Below, piece after piece: positions 1 to 7,531 of a DNA stretch of 64,000 nt. The DNA is taken from the NCBI GenBank assembly GCA_050740455.1, contig JBOIDF010000009.1:6578-70577 (forward strand), given 5' to 3'. The stretch is from USCg-Taylor sp050740455 (lineage in GTDB: Bacteria > Pseudomonadota > Gammaproteobacteria > JACCXJ01). The position numbers and the translations under genes were made by a program. Below the pieces are notes generated by a model. It was given only the letters and a program-made list of their open reading frames with translations. It had not been told where the DNA came from and ran no database searches. How positions within the stretch are numbered: the first letter of the stretch is position 1; each line of letters starts with the position of its first letter.

Positions 1-422
1 CGCACCTCGACGCGGCTGGTACGCAGATTGGTGACCGCAAGATGGAGCCGCGCGGTCGTGCAGTCTTCGATACGGCGCTCGCCGACCAGCTCGTGGAGCA
101 GACGGCGCAGGTGCCGCCCTTCGAGCACCGCTGGCACGCCGCGCCAACCGAGCAGGGTGCCGAGGGCACGCAAAGGCATCCGCCATTCACGAAAGTGGGC
201 GCACATATCCGGGCGCGTGAACGCGGCCTCCAACCGTTCGGTGGGGAGACCCGCCGCGTAGAGCCCGGCGACGATCGCGCCGGCGGACGAGCCTGCCACC
301 GCGACCGGCCGGCGGCCGGCGGCGAGCAGCTCGCGCAGAAACCCGAAGTGGGTGGCGAAACCGAGAAAGGACGAGCCGAACGTAACCGCAAGGCGCGGAG
401 GGGTGGATGTGAGATCAGGCAT
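1..422 (-). CDS. Patatin-like phospholipase, 3' part cut by window edge
   Basis: The first 140 residues of a patatin/RssA-type serine lipase are present and the rest lies outside the window. Visible are the glycine-rich oxyanion loop near residues 15-22 (FGSSFLGF) and the nucleophile elbow GSSAG at residues 44-48, with Ser46 the expected nucleophile. The catalytic Asp would be in the missing part. The ATG at 422 overlaps the stop of the upstream membrane-protein gene by 8 bases, so the two are almost certainly translated together. Patatin-like proteins hydrolyse acyl esters of lipids. With a flippase-like protein, a deacetylase and a glycosyltransferase nearby, a role in envelope lipid turnover is plausible but inferred. 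Confidence 0.85.
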   Translation of the reverse strand, partial: MPDLTSTPPRLAVTFGSSFLGFATHFGFLRELLAAGRRPVAVAGSSAGAIVAGLYAAGLPTERLEAAFTRPDMCAHFREWRMPLRALGTLLGWRGVPAVLEGRHLRRLLHELVGERRIEDCTTARLHLAVTNLRTSRVEV

Positions 423-1389
423 CGGCAGGCTTTTTATGTACCGGCGCGCGTAACCAGAAAAACACCCCGGCGCCGGGCAAGGACCAGGTCGCACCGACGA
501 AGAATCCAGTAAGGGAAACCAACACGGCCGTCGCCGGAGCCACGGCGCAGAGGGGCACGAGCAAGGCTTGGAATACGGCCTCGCGCAAGCCGAGGCCGGA
601 GAGTGTGACCGGCAGCATGGTGATCACATCGATCACCGGCATGAGGCTGAGCGCGTCGGCGAGCGCCCAGGCCATGCCCTGCGCGCGCGCGGCAAAATAG
701 TAGAGCCCGACGTTGCCGGCGTGGCAGACCCCGGCGAGGAGCAGCACGGCGAGGGCCTGCCTGCGGCCGGCGAAGAAAAGATCGAAGACGCCCGCGAGCT
801 CCGAAATTCGCCTGCCGAACGGAAACCGGCGCGGATGCCGGAGCGGCCACCCCGGATGGTTGATGAGATACCAAGCCGCCATCGCGAGCCCCGCTGTGCC
901 GAGGAAAAAGAGCACCGTGTGGAAGAGCGCGGCGGTCGCGGGTGCGCGCTGAAACCACTCGGCACGCAGCGCGGCGACCACGGTGGTCCAGATCATCACG
1001 ATAAAAAGGCCGGAGAGCCGCTCCATGAGCATGGCGAGCACGGCGGCGATCTTCCGCTCCGGGTGCCAGAACATGACGGCCGCGATCTTTGCCGCATCGC
1101 CTCCCGCCGTGCCGGGAAGAAAGAGTGAGATGAACAACCCGAGAAAATGCAACCCCGCCGCGTGGGGGAAACCGAGTGGCACGCCGGCGATGCGCAGGCA
1201 CAGCCACCAGCGCAGCGCGCCGGCCAGCTCATTCATCCCGCCCGCGAGCCACGCAGGCAGGAGCCAACGGGGCGCGGGCGGCGTGGGCATTGCGGCGAGC
1301 TGGGCGCGAATTGCGGGGTCACGCGCGATCCACCAGAGAAGCGCGACGGTAATGAGCACGCGCAGGAGGGTCCAAAGAAAACGTTTCAC
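415..1389 (-). CDS. Flippase-like integral membrane protein (UPF0104/AglD-MprF N-domain family)
   Basis: A 324-residue polytopic membrane protein of the lysylphosphatidylglycerol-synthase transmembrane family (UPF0104, YbhN/AglD-like). It has about eight hydrophobic helices and the family hallmark LPGTAGGDAAK around residues 95-105. In MprF this domain flips modified phospholipids across the inner membrane, and stand-alone members are often encoded with glycosyltransferases. The C-terminus ends in a short basic tail. The stop overlaps the start of the patatin-like gene. The next gene upstream on this strand begins 97 bases away. The substrate cannot be told from the sequence. Confidence 0.85.
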   Translation of the reverse strand: MKRFLWTLLRVLITVALLWWIARDPAIRAQLAAMPTPPAPRWLLPAWLAGGMNELAGALRWWLCLRIAGVPLGFPHAAGLHFLGLFISLFLPGTAGGDAAKIAAVMFWHPERKIAAVLAMLMERLSGLFIVMIWTTVVAALRAEWFQRAPATAALFHTVLFFLGTAGLAMAAWYLINHPGWPLRHPRRFPFGRRISELAGVFDLFFAGRRQALAVLLLAGVCHAGNVGLYYFAARAQGMAWALADALSLMPVIDVITMLPVTLSGLGLREAVFQALLVPLCAVAPATAVLVSLTGFFVGATWSLPGAGVFFWLRAPVHKKPADA

Positions 1390-1486
1390 GCGCCCGGCAC
1401 GTGCCTACGCAATGGTCGGCCACAGCCCATTCGCAGCCGCGTGCATGCTATGCTGGGAGGGCCGGCTGCGTTCACAGCAGGTCCGG

Positions 1487-2218
1487 CTATGGAGAATGAT
1501 ATGCGTACGGGCCGAGCCTAGCGACAAGCAACACGTTCGCAAAGGGTGTACCTTGACTCATCGGCACCGGCTCGACCGTGAAGCCGAGCCGGCAGAGCGA
1601 CGTTTGCCAGTCTTGCAGGGAGCGGCAATAAAGCCTGGAAAGCCGATGGCCGCGGATGAAACTCACAAGGTGATCGGCCCAGTGGGAGATCCTGAACGGC
1701 AGGCCGCCGGCGGCGTCCCCCACCCGTATCAGCAGCACGCCCACGGGCATCAGGGCCTCCCGCACCCGCCGTAACACGTCGTCTTGTGCGGAGTAGTCGA
1801 TGTAATGCAGTACATCGAAGATGACGATCGCATCGGACTTGCCGAAGTCCGCGGTGCGCATGTCGGCGAGGACGAACTCCGCCCGCTCGCCGAGCGCCCG
1901 GCTGGCCCGCCGCACGTCGCGCGGCATCAACTCGACCCCCCGATAGGCCAAGGGTTTTGGGGCCGGCGGCCAGCGTGCCGGCCACTGGCCCGCCTCAAAC
2001 AGGGCGCGCGCCGCAAGCAGCCATGAAGCCAGCAAGCCCTGGCCGCAGCCGAGGTCGAGAATCCGTGCGTGGTCCGGGATCAGACCCAGCTCCAGCAGGC
2101 CGAGAAATACCGGGTCGCGACCGAGCTTGCCGCGGGCAAAGTACCAGGCGAAACGGCCGGCAGATCGGTAGGGACCGGCGGCGGTATCAAGCAATGCCCG
2201 CCTGAATGCAGTGCTCAT
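1487..2218 (-). CDS. Class I SAM-dependent methyltransferase
   Basis: A 243-residue Rossmann-fold methyltransferase. Motif I is ILDLGCGQGLLASWLL (about residues 53-68). Further on are an acidic residue ending strand 2 (GVELM), FVLADMR as motif II, and IVIFDVLHYI as motif III. No accessory domain is seen, so the substrate is undetermined. The ATG overlaps the stop of the deacetylase gene by four bases (ATGA), which indicates translational coupling. Together with the deacetylase and flippase-like genes it forms a minus-strand operon that probably modifies a lipid or glycan. Confidence 0.88.
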   Translation of the reverse strand: MSTAFRRALLDTAAGPYRSAGRFAWYFARGKLGRDPVFLGLLELGLIPDHARILDLGCGQGLLASWLLAARALFEAGQWPARWPPAPKPLAYRGVELMPRDVRRASRALGERAEFVLADMRTADFGKSDAIVIFDVLHYIDYSAQDDVLRRVREALMPVGVLLIRVGDAAGGLPFRISHWADHLVSFIRGHRLSRLYCRSLQDWQTSLCRLGFTVEPVPMSQGTPFANVLLVARLGPYAYHSP

Positions 2219-3030
2219 GTAATCACCGAACGAAGGGTGACCGGACGAAGCTTGGCAGCGTTGATGGCGTCGAGCAACCGTGGCAAGACATCGAGAACAA
2301 CCGCATCGCCGCCGGTGGTGCGGGCTGCATTGCCGTCATGGAGGAGCAAGATGTCGCCCCCGTTCAGTCCGCGCAGCAGTCTCGCGGAAACCGATTCCGC
2401 ATTGCCGTCGCGGGTGTCGAAGCCGCGGCGGGTCCAGCTCACCAGGCGCAGGCCGAGGCGCCAGAGCGCCGGATCGAGCAAGGGGTTGCGCAAGCCTGCG
2501 GGGGCACGGAAGAACCAGGGGCGCATCTCGGTGATCGCGGCCAATGTGTCCTGGGCGGCTTCGATCTCTCGGACGAAGCCGCGGAGTCCAAGCAGTGCGA
2601 AGTCGCGCCGGTGACGCAGGCTATGGTTTTCCACTGCGTGGCCGCGCTGGACGATTTCTCTGCTCAGATCGGGGTGGCGCATCGCCCGCTCGCCGATGCA
2701 GAAGAAGGTGGCTTTCACGCCGTGCCGGTCGAGGAGATCCAGGACTTCGGGTGTAACCGCTGGGTCGGGGCCGTCGTCGATGGTAATGGATATCTCACCC
2801 CGCGCTGCGGCTTCGGGCGGTAGTCGCTTCCAGTTCGGTCCCAGTAGACTACACCGCGGCCACAGCCCGGCGATGGTCAGCATCGCCTGGTCGGTGACGA
2901 CGGCGCCGGCGGTCCACGGCCAGGCTTCTGGGCGGAGGATCGTCGCCACCACCGCGCCGGCGTGCAGAAGCGCGGACGCCTTGATCAGGGGAGCCGGACG
3001 CCAGCGGCGGTCGTCGGGTAAAGTCGTCAT
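2215..3030 (-). CDS. NodB-type polysaccharide deacetylase
   Basis: A 271-residue protein of carbohydrate esterase family 4. The first NodB motif ISITIDDGPDP holds the catalytic Asp and the metal-ligand Asp. HAVENHSLRH gives the two zinc-ligand histidines (HxxxxH form), and WFRAPAG matches motif 3. LLLHD near the C-terminus is the last motif. A hydrophobic N-terminal stretch (about residues 20-60) could anchor it. The family removes N- or O-acetyl groups from sugars such as N-acetylglucosamine. It is the first gene of the minus-strand run and is divergent from a GT2 gene 99 bases away, so the two may share a control region and a glycan substrate. Confidence 0.9.
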   Translation of the reverse strand: MTTLPDDRRWRPAPLIKASALLHAGAVVATILRPEAWPWTAGAVVTDQAMLTIAGLWPRCSLLGPNWKRLPPEAAARGEISITIDDGPDPAVTPEVLDLLDRHGVKATFFCIGERAMRHPDLSREIVQRGHAVENHSLRHRRDFALLGLRGFVREIEAAQDTLAAITEMRPWFFRAPAGLRNPLLDPALWRLGLRLVSWTRRGFDTRDGNAESVSARLLRGLNGGDILLLHDGNAARTTGGDAVVLDVLPRLLDAINAAKLRPVTLRSVIT

Positions 3031-3129
3031 GAGTAAGGATGATTTGGATCGCCTGGGCCAAGATCCTCTAGTCAGTTCATACGAATGGCCTTACCCTATA
3101 AAAATGCCGGTGAACACGGTCCTCGCGAT

Positions 3130-3912
3130 ATGAACGGCGTCGTTACCGTCATTCCTGCCTACAATGAAGCGCGGACTCTGCGCGCCGTCGTCGTGGGGGT
3201 CTTGCGCCATTGCCCCCAGGTCATTGTCGTTGACGACGGCTCCACGGACGGCACCGCCGCCAGCGTCGCCGATCTACCGATCACCCTGGTACGCAATCCG
3301 CGCAACCTCGGTAAGGCCGCGAGCCTCTGGTCCGGCATGCGGGCGGCGCTCCGTCACGGGGCCTCGGCGGTGATTACCCTGGACGCCGACGGCCAGCACC
3401 GGCCGGAAGATATTCCGCGATTCCTGGCCCTGGCGCAAGCCCACCCGCGGGAGATCATCACCGGCTCGCGCCTCGCGGAGAAGGCCGCCTTTCCCCGTAA
3501 GCGCTATATCGCCAACAAGATCGCCAATTTCTGGATCTCGTGGGCCGCCGGTTACGCCGTCGACGACAGTCAATGCGGTTTCCGCCTGTACCCTGCCGGT
3601 CTTCTGCGGCGCTTGGATCTTCGATCCGAAGGCTTTGTGTTGGAAAGCGAGATCTTGATCCAGGGGGCCCAGCGGGGGTGTCTAAGCTTGTTCTTGCCGA
3701 TTCCGGCCCTCTACGCGGGCAATGGCCGTCCCAGTCATTTCCGCGCGGTCAAGGACATCGCGCTCATTACCCGGATGGTGGCCCGCAGCTTACTTTCCCG
3801 CTGGCTCTATCTACCGGGATTATACCGGGGCGTGATCCGGCCGCAAGCGTGGCAGCGCAAACGCATGGGCGCGAACGCCGTCCCTGGCACCCGGCTCTTG
3901 CGTGACGCGTGA
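3130..3912 (+). CDS. Glycosyltransferase family 2 (dolichol-phosphate mannosyltransferase-like)
   Basis: A GT-A fold glycosyltransferase of about 260 residues. VTVIPAYNEARTL is the nucleotide-binding first strand, VDDGSTDGT the second motif, and LDADGQH the metal-binding DxD. The internal ATG at 3130 was chosen because the conserved fold begins only five residues after it; an upstream in-frame ATG at 3085 would add 15 residues without conserved features. There is no transmembrane tail, so it is probably a cytosolic enzyme acting on a lipid-linked or envelope acceptor. It is transcribed away from the deacetylase gene. Donor and acceptor are unknown. Confidence 0.88.
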   Translation: MNGVVTVIPAYNEARTLRAVVVGVLRHCPQVIVVDDGSTDGTAASVADLPITLVRNPRNLGKAASLWSGMRAALRHGASAVITLDADGQHRPEDIPRFLALAQAHPREIITGSRLAEKAAFPRKRYIANKIANFWISWAAGYAVDDSQCGFRLYPAGLLRRLDLRSEGFVLESEILIQGAQRGCLSLFLPIPALYAGNGRPSHFRAVKDIALITRMVARSLLSRWLYLPGLYRGVIRPQAWQRKRMGANAVPGTRLLRDA

Positions 3913-3929
3913 GAGCTTGTGAAAAAATC
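3911..3929 (+). repeat. Solo end of the GAGCTTGTGAAAAAA repeat
   Basis: The 15-16 bases AGAGCTTGTGAAAAAA, followed within ten bases by GCGCTCGG, match the left end of the complete palindromic element at 45778-45921. Only one end is recognisable here. It sits directly after the GT2 stop and before the tail of the bufferin operon, so it is probably a decayed or end-only copy of the same small mobile repeat. Confidence 0.6.
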
Positions 3930-3981
3930 TGCTGCGCTCGGGATGTGGAAGCGCCGTTACACGCGCCCCACGCATGGCGTA

Positions 3982-4770
3982 TTAGCCGGGACAGGCGTCG
4001 ATGGCCGTCACCAGCTGATCATGAATCCAACGCCTTAAAAACCCCGCCGCGCGCTGAGCGACCTCATGCTCGGGCAGCCAACGGCACAGCCCTTCACAGA
4101 GATCACCGAAGCGCGTGCCGTTCTGGACCGCATCGAGCGCCCAGGCTTCTTCGCCCTCCAGCGAGCGGAAAAAGGTTTTCAGTTCTTGACGCCAGATTAG
4201 CCACGCCAGCGGGTGCGGGTAGGCGAGGGGTGTTCCCGGAGTCTCATGGCGATCGGCGGCCTGCCAGATCTCGGCTACGTTCCAGCCGAGATCCAAGCGC
4301 CGCACCGATGGGTGCAGGGCGAGGCCGATGGTAGACCACGCGGCAGGCGCAAGCTGGGCGAGTGACTCCGCCGTCAGAGGCGGTGCGTGCGCGGCATCGA
4401 AGGCCTCACCCAGCTGCCATTCAAAAGCCGCTAGTTCCGAAAGCCAAGGTTCATTGCGGAAATCGTCGGACGACGCGAGAAAAGCGCGGAGATGCTGCCC
4501 GAAGTAGCGTATGGAAAAATGCCCGGAGGGATAAGCATCGGTATAGGCCGCGGCCAAGTGAGCGAAGCGCTCCGCGCCGAGCATGGCCAGCAATGCGGGA
4601 AAGTCGCTCGCCAAGGCATCTTGGAGCCGTAGACGGTAGGCGTTAGCGTAAATCTCGAGGCGCGTCTCGGCGCTTACCGAGGGGCTCGCCAGCACTTCGG
4701 CTTGCGCGCCCCGGCGGCGCGCAAGCACATAGGCTTGAATGGATTGCTGTAGCTCACGCAAGCTCGGCAT
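3982..4770 (-). CDS. bufC: BufC-like protein (DUF2063), bufferin operon
   Basis: A 262-residue protein of the DUF2063 family. The N-terminal half (LRELQQSIQAYVLARR, then IYANAYRLRLQDAL around residue 50) is the typical family start, and the C-terminal half is helix-rich. DUF2063 proteins partner the DUF692 enzyme in bufferin-type RiPP operons and are thought to bind and present the precursor peptide. The ATG at 4770 was chosen over an upstream in-frame start because it matches the family N-terminus and gives a 17-base overlap with bufB. Nothing further downstream belongs to the operon; a DoxX-like gene, common in related clusters, is absent. Confidence 0.88.
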   Translation of the reverse strand: MPSLRELQQSIQAYVLARRRGAQAEVLASPSVSAETRLEIYANAYRLRLQDALASDFPALLAMLGAERFAHLAAAYTDAYPSGHFSIRYFGQHLRAFLASSDDFRNEPWLSELAAFEWQLGEAFDAAHAPPLTAESLAQLAPAAWSTIGLALHPSVRRLDLGWNVAEIWQAADRHETPGTPLAYPHPLAWLIWRQELKTFFRSLEGEEAWALDAVQNGTRFGDLCEGLCRWLPEHEVAQRAAGFLRRWIHDQLVTAIDACPG

Positions 4771-5638
4771 GGACGTCACGGCCGGCCGAGGAATCGGGCG
4801 GCGGGAGCGCTTGCGTGGCGATTCCCGCAGCCTGCGCCAGCTCCGCAAGCAAGTCCTCGAAGGGGGGAATATTATCATCGCGCTCGATCATGGTAGACAC
4901 CTTGCCAAAAAGCGTAATCGCCCTGGCATAAAGGTCCCACACGGGATCGATTATGGGCTCGTCGTGAGTATCGATGCGGTAGGCTCCATAATCACGGTGA
5001 CCGGCGAGATGAAATTGCTGCACCCGGGTGAGTGGCAGATGTTCGAGGTAGGTGTACGGATCGAACGCATGGTTGCAAGCGCTGACGTACACGTTGTTGA
5101 TGTCGAGCAGGAGCAGGCAATCGGATTCCTCGGCGAGGGCTCCGAGAAACTCCCATTCCGGCATTTCCGAGGCGCGGTAGTCGAGGTAGCTCGACACGTT
5201 TTCCAACAGGATCCGCCGTCCCAGGTACTCTTGAACCTGGCGCACGCGCCCGGCGACATGATGCATAGCCTCGGCAGTGTAAGGCAAGGGCATTAAATCG
5301 TGCAGGTTAACGGGTTTCATTCCGGTCCAGCACAGATGATCGGAAATCCAGGCGGGCTCGATGCGATCGGCCAAGGTCTTAAGTTGCTTGAGGTAGCCCA
5401 CATCGAGCGGATCCGTCCCGCCGATGGAAAGCGAGACGCCGTGCATCACGATCGGATAATCGGCGCGGATGCGTTCGAGGTAATCGACGGGCTTGCCGCC
5501 GGCCACCATAAAGTTTTCAGAGACTATTTCGAACCACCCGAGCGGTGGCTGGGTGGCGAGGACGGCTTCGTAATGCTCCTTGCGGAGACCGAGGCCAAAA
5601 CCGAGTGCCGGAAATCGCTTTTCCGAAATGGGGAACAT
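4754..5638 (-). CDS. bufB: BufB-like multinuclear iron enzyme (DUF692/MNIO)
   Basis: A 294-residue TIM-barrel protein of the DUF692 family, now called multinuclear non-heme iron-dependent oxidative enzymes. Conserved metal-site segments are visible in order: HGVSLSIGG, ISDHLCW, LLENVSSY, LLLDINNVYV, FHLAGH, IDTHDEPI and TMIERDDNIP. Relatives (MbnB, TglH, BufB) modify cysteines in small precursor peptides, and bufferin enzymes convert Cys to thiooxazole-type groups. It lies between a Cys-rich secreted peptide gene (45 bases upstream) and bufC (overlapping). The ATG at 5638 fits the family start (FPALGFGLGLR follows). Predicted job: modify BufA so that it can bind copper. Confidence 0.93.
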   Translation of the reverse strand: MFPISEKRFPALGFGLGLRKEHYEAVLATQPPLGWFEIVSENFMVAGGKPVDYLERIRADYPIVMHGVSLSIGGTDPLDVGYLKQLKTLADRIEPAWISDHLCWTGMKPVNLHDLMPLPYTAEAMHHVAGRVRQVQEYLGRRILLENVSSYLDYRASEMPEWEFLGALAEESDCLLLLDINNVYVSACNHAFDPYTYLEHLPLTRVQQFHLAGHRDYGAYRIDTHDEPIIDPVWDLYARAITLFGKVSTMIERDDNIPPFEDLLAELAQAAGIATQALPPPDSSAGRDVHAELA

Positions 5639-5683
5639 TGGACAGGCGGGGCCGAACCGGCCCCGCCTCAACCTCTCTGACCC

Positions 5684-5944
5684 TTATTCGGTCACTTTGC
5701 CGCCTTTAGTCTCGCACTCCTCCTTGGTCAAGGATACCCAGCCTTGTCCGGAGCACGCGTTTTTCCCTTGACAGGCGTTAAGATCGGCTTTGGTATTGCA
5801 CTCCGAGGTGCCTTTGCAGGCGTTAACGCCGCTGCATTTTACCTTACCTTCGGCGGCAGGGTGGACGTCTTCCGCCAGTATGGGATGGCTCACGAATAAC
5901 GCCGCGGCAGCCGTGGCCAATAAAACGCCCTTGGTATTTTTCAT
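5684..5944 (-). CDS. bufA: Bufferin precursor peptide, secreted, Cys-rich (BufA2-like)
   Basis: An 86-residue peptide. A Sec signal peptide covers residues 1 to about 24 (a Lys near the start, an Ala/Leu core, cleavage expected after ILA). The mature part holds six cysteines in short repeats: KCSGVNAC, KGTSEC, DLNAC, GKNAC and EEC. This arrangement is that of DUF2282-like BufA2 precursors, which are modified by BufB/BufC and exported to bind copper in the periplasm. A strong ribosome binding site (AGGAGG) lies seven bases before the ATG. A 13-bp hairpin lies in the presumed leader just upstream. The exact set of modified cysteines cannot be read from sequence. Confidence 0.9.
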   Translation of the reverse strand: MKNTKGVLLATAAAALFVSHPILAEDVHPAAEGKVKCSGVNACKGTSECNTKADLNACQGKNACSGQGWVSLTKEECETKGGKVTE

Positions 5945-5974
5945 ACGATGGCCTCCTGATGGTGAATAGATAAG

Positions 5975-6010
5975 CCGGCCTGCTATCGAGTCCTGTTCGA
6001 TAGCGGGCCG
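5975..6010. promoter_or_regulatory. Inverted repeat in the bufA leader
   Basis: The arms CGGCCTGCTATCGA and TCGATAGCGGGCCG match at 13 of 14 positions around a 7-base loop. The repeat ends about 30 bases upstream of the bufA ATG, between that gene and the empty spacer beyond. It could be an operator or an RNA hairpin in the leader. It is not followed by a T-run on either strand, so it is unlikely to be an intrinsic terminator. Confidence 0.45.
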
Positions 6011-6466
6011 TTCAACGCATGCGCAGTAGATGTTCTTTCAGACTGCGCTTCCCCAGCATTCTTCCATGAACGCCGCTCAAGCGGTATTCGTTGTCTGCGT
6101 ACCACGGCCGGTGCTGCAGCGGTCAAATTCTGGAATGTTCTTTATGACCATAAGCACCGCAAAGGGGTATGCCAAAGGGCGGGTTCGTCAGGATGTTAGC
6201 GGTGCGTAATTATCAGCGTCTTTGGGCTCGCAATGCGGTCATCACGGCGAATTTCCCTACTCCGACCTTGGCCGCCTGACAAAGTTCAATGCCCCGCGCC
6301 ACGGTGACCGTGTTAACCACGTTATCAGGCGAGCTCAGCCGGCGTTCGTGTCAAGCGGCTGAAAACTCATCTCGTTACCGCTATGCTGTCGCCCATAAAA
6401 GCAGCGGCGTCTCGTGTTACCGGTAGGTCGCCGCCCGTCGCGACGGTTTGAAATCCGCAGGGGGGA
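6011..6466. other. Spacer between bufA and the cation exchanger gene
   Basis: About 455 bases without a convincing gene. A short minus-strand reading frame ending near 6019 (WYADNEYRLSGVHGR in its middle) looks protein-like but has no start, and may be the tail of a lost gene. The spacer should hold the promoters of the divergent bufA and exchanger genes. I cannot place them confidently. Confidence 0.4.
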
Positions 6467-7489
6467 ATGGTAGACGTCATGATATACGTGGAACTAGTGG
6501 GCATGCTGCTCGTTATTCTCCTGGCCGCCGAGATTTTCACCAATGCGCTGGAACATCTGGGTGAAAAACTGAAAATCTCCGAAGGAGTGACGGGCTCGCT
6601 GTTTGCCGCTGTCGGCACCGCCATGCCGGAGAGCATGGTCCCCATTCTCGCTATCTTTGCCGGGACTGAACATGCGGACGTCAACGAAGAGATAGGAGTC
6701 GGGGCGATCATCGGCGCACCGCTGATGCTCTCCACGCTGTCCTTATGCCTGATGGGCTTGTCGGTCGTCTGGGAGCGCGGGCCTAAAGGTTGGCTCACGC
6801 CCGAGAAAACCGGGCTCGCTCGGGACCTAAATTTCTTCTTGCTGGCCTTCGGCATCGCTGCCGGGGCGCTTTTTATCCCGCGAGAACCCCACCATTTCGT
6901 CACTTTGAAGGTTATGCTGGGCCTGACCCTGGTGCTCATTTATTTCATCTATGTCATGCTGACGCTGCGGGTGTCGGCGCAATTGGTTAAGGATGGCCAC
7001 GGTACGCAGGCGCATACGGATATGTATCTCTGCCGCCTCGGCCTGCCCGACCACATGCTGGTCCTGTTAATTCAGATCGCTATTGGGCTCGGGTTATTGG
7101 TCGCCGGCGCGGAAGGGTTTATTCATAATGTAGATGAAGTGGCGCGCGAGATCGGCGTTTCAGCGCTGTTGCTGTCGCTCTTGATCATCCCGATCGCGAC
7201 CGAGCTTCCCGAGAAGGTGAACAGCATTCTCTGGATCCGCCGCAACAAAGACACACTGGCGTTCGGAAACATCACGGGCGCAATGGTGTTTCAGGGTACG
7301 ATACTTCCGGCCATCGGTATCCTATTGACACCGTGGGATTTGCGCCTGGAGGTATTCACGGGGGTGCTCGTCACCTTAGTCGCCGCCCTATGGCTGAGGC
7401 TGGCACTCCGGGTGGGGAGGCTCTACGTCTGGCAGCTCGCCATTAACGGTAGCCTCTATGCTGCCTATCTCATCGCGGTCCTGGGGTAG
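6467..7489 (+). CDS. Sodium/calcium exchanger family membrane protein
   Basis: A 340-residue membrane protein of the Ca2+:cation antiporter family with about ten helices. The two inverted alpha repeats are clear: EGVTGSLFAAVGTAMPES near residues 38-55 and IGVSALLLSLLIIPIATELPEK near residues 225-246. Each carries the Glu of the ion-coordinating site (GTAMPE and ATELPE). Members exchange Ca2+ or other divalent ions for Na+ or H+ at the inner membrane. The start could be the ATG at 6467 or the one at 6479: a G-rich ribosome binding site lies two bases before the first and about fourteen before the second. A CstA-type gene follows 42 bases later. Confidence 0.88.
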   Translation: MVDVMIYVELVGMLLVILLAAEIFTNALEHLGEKLKISEGVTGSLFAAVGTAMPESMVPILAIFAGTEHADVNEEIGVGAIIGAPLMLSTLSLCLMGLSVVWERGPKGWLTPEKTGLARDLNFFLLAFGIAAGALFIPREPHHFVTLKVMLGLTLVLIYFIYVMLTLRVSAQLVKDGHGTQAHTDMYLCRLGLPDHMLVLLIQIAIGLGLLVAGAEGFIHNVDEVAREIGVSALLLSLLIIPIATELPEKVNSILWIRRNKDTLAFGNITGAMVFQGTILPAIGILLTPWDLRLEVFTGVLVTLVAALWLRLALRVGRLYVWQLAINGSLYAAYLIAVLG

Positions 7490-7531
7490 CGTTCTAACGG
7501 CGCGCCTCCGGCCACTAAACCACTGAAGCTC

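Noticed and set aside
42..1774. Several long open frames on the plus strand opposite the patatin and flippase-like genes
   Set aside because: They are Arg/Gly/Ala-rich, have no recognisable domains and lie exactly antisense to well-conserved genes. High GC content produces such frames.
2206..3133. Plus-strand frames over the deacetylase gene
   Set aside because: They are mirror frames of a protein with intact catalytic motifs on the minus strand.
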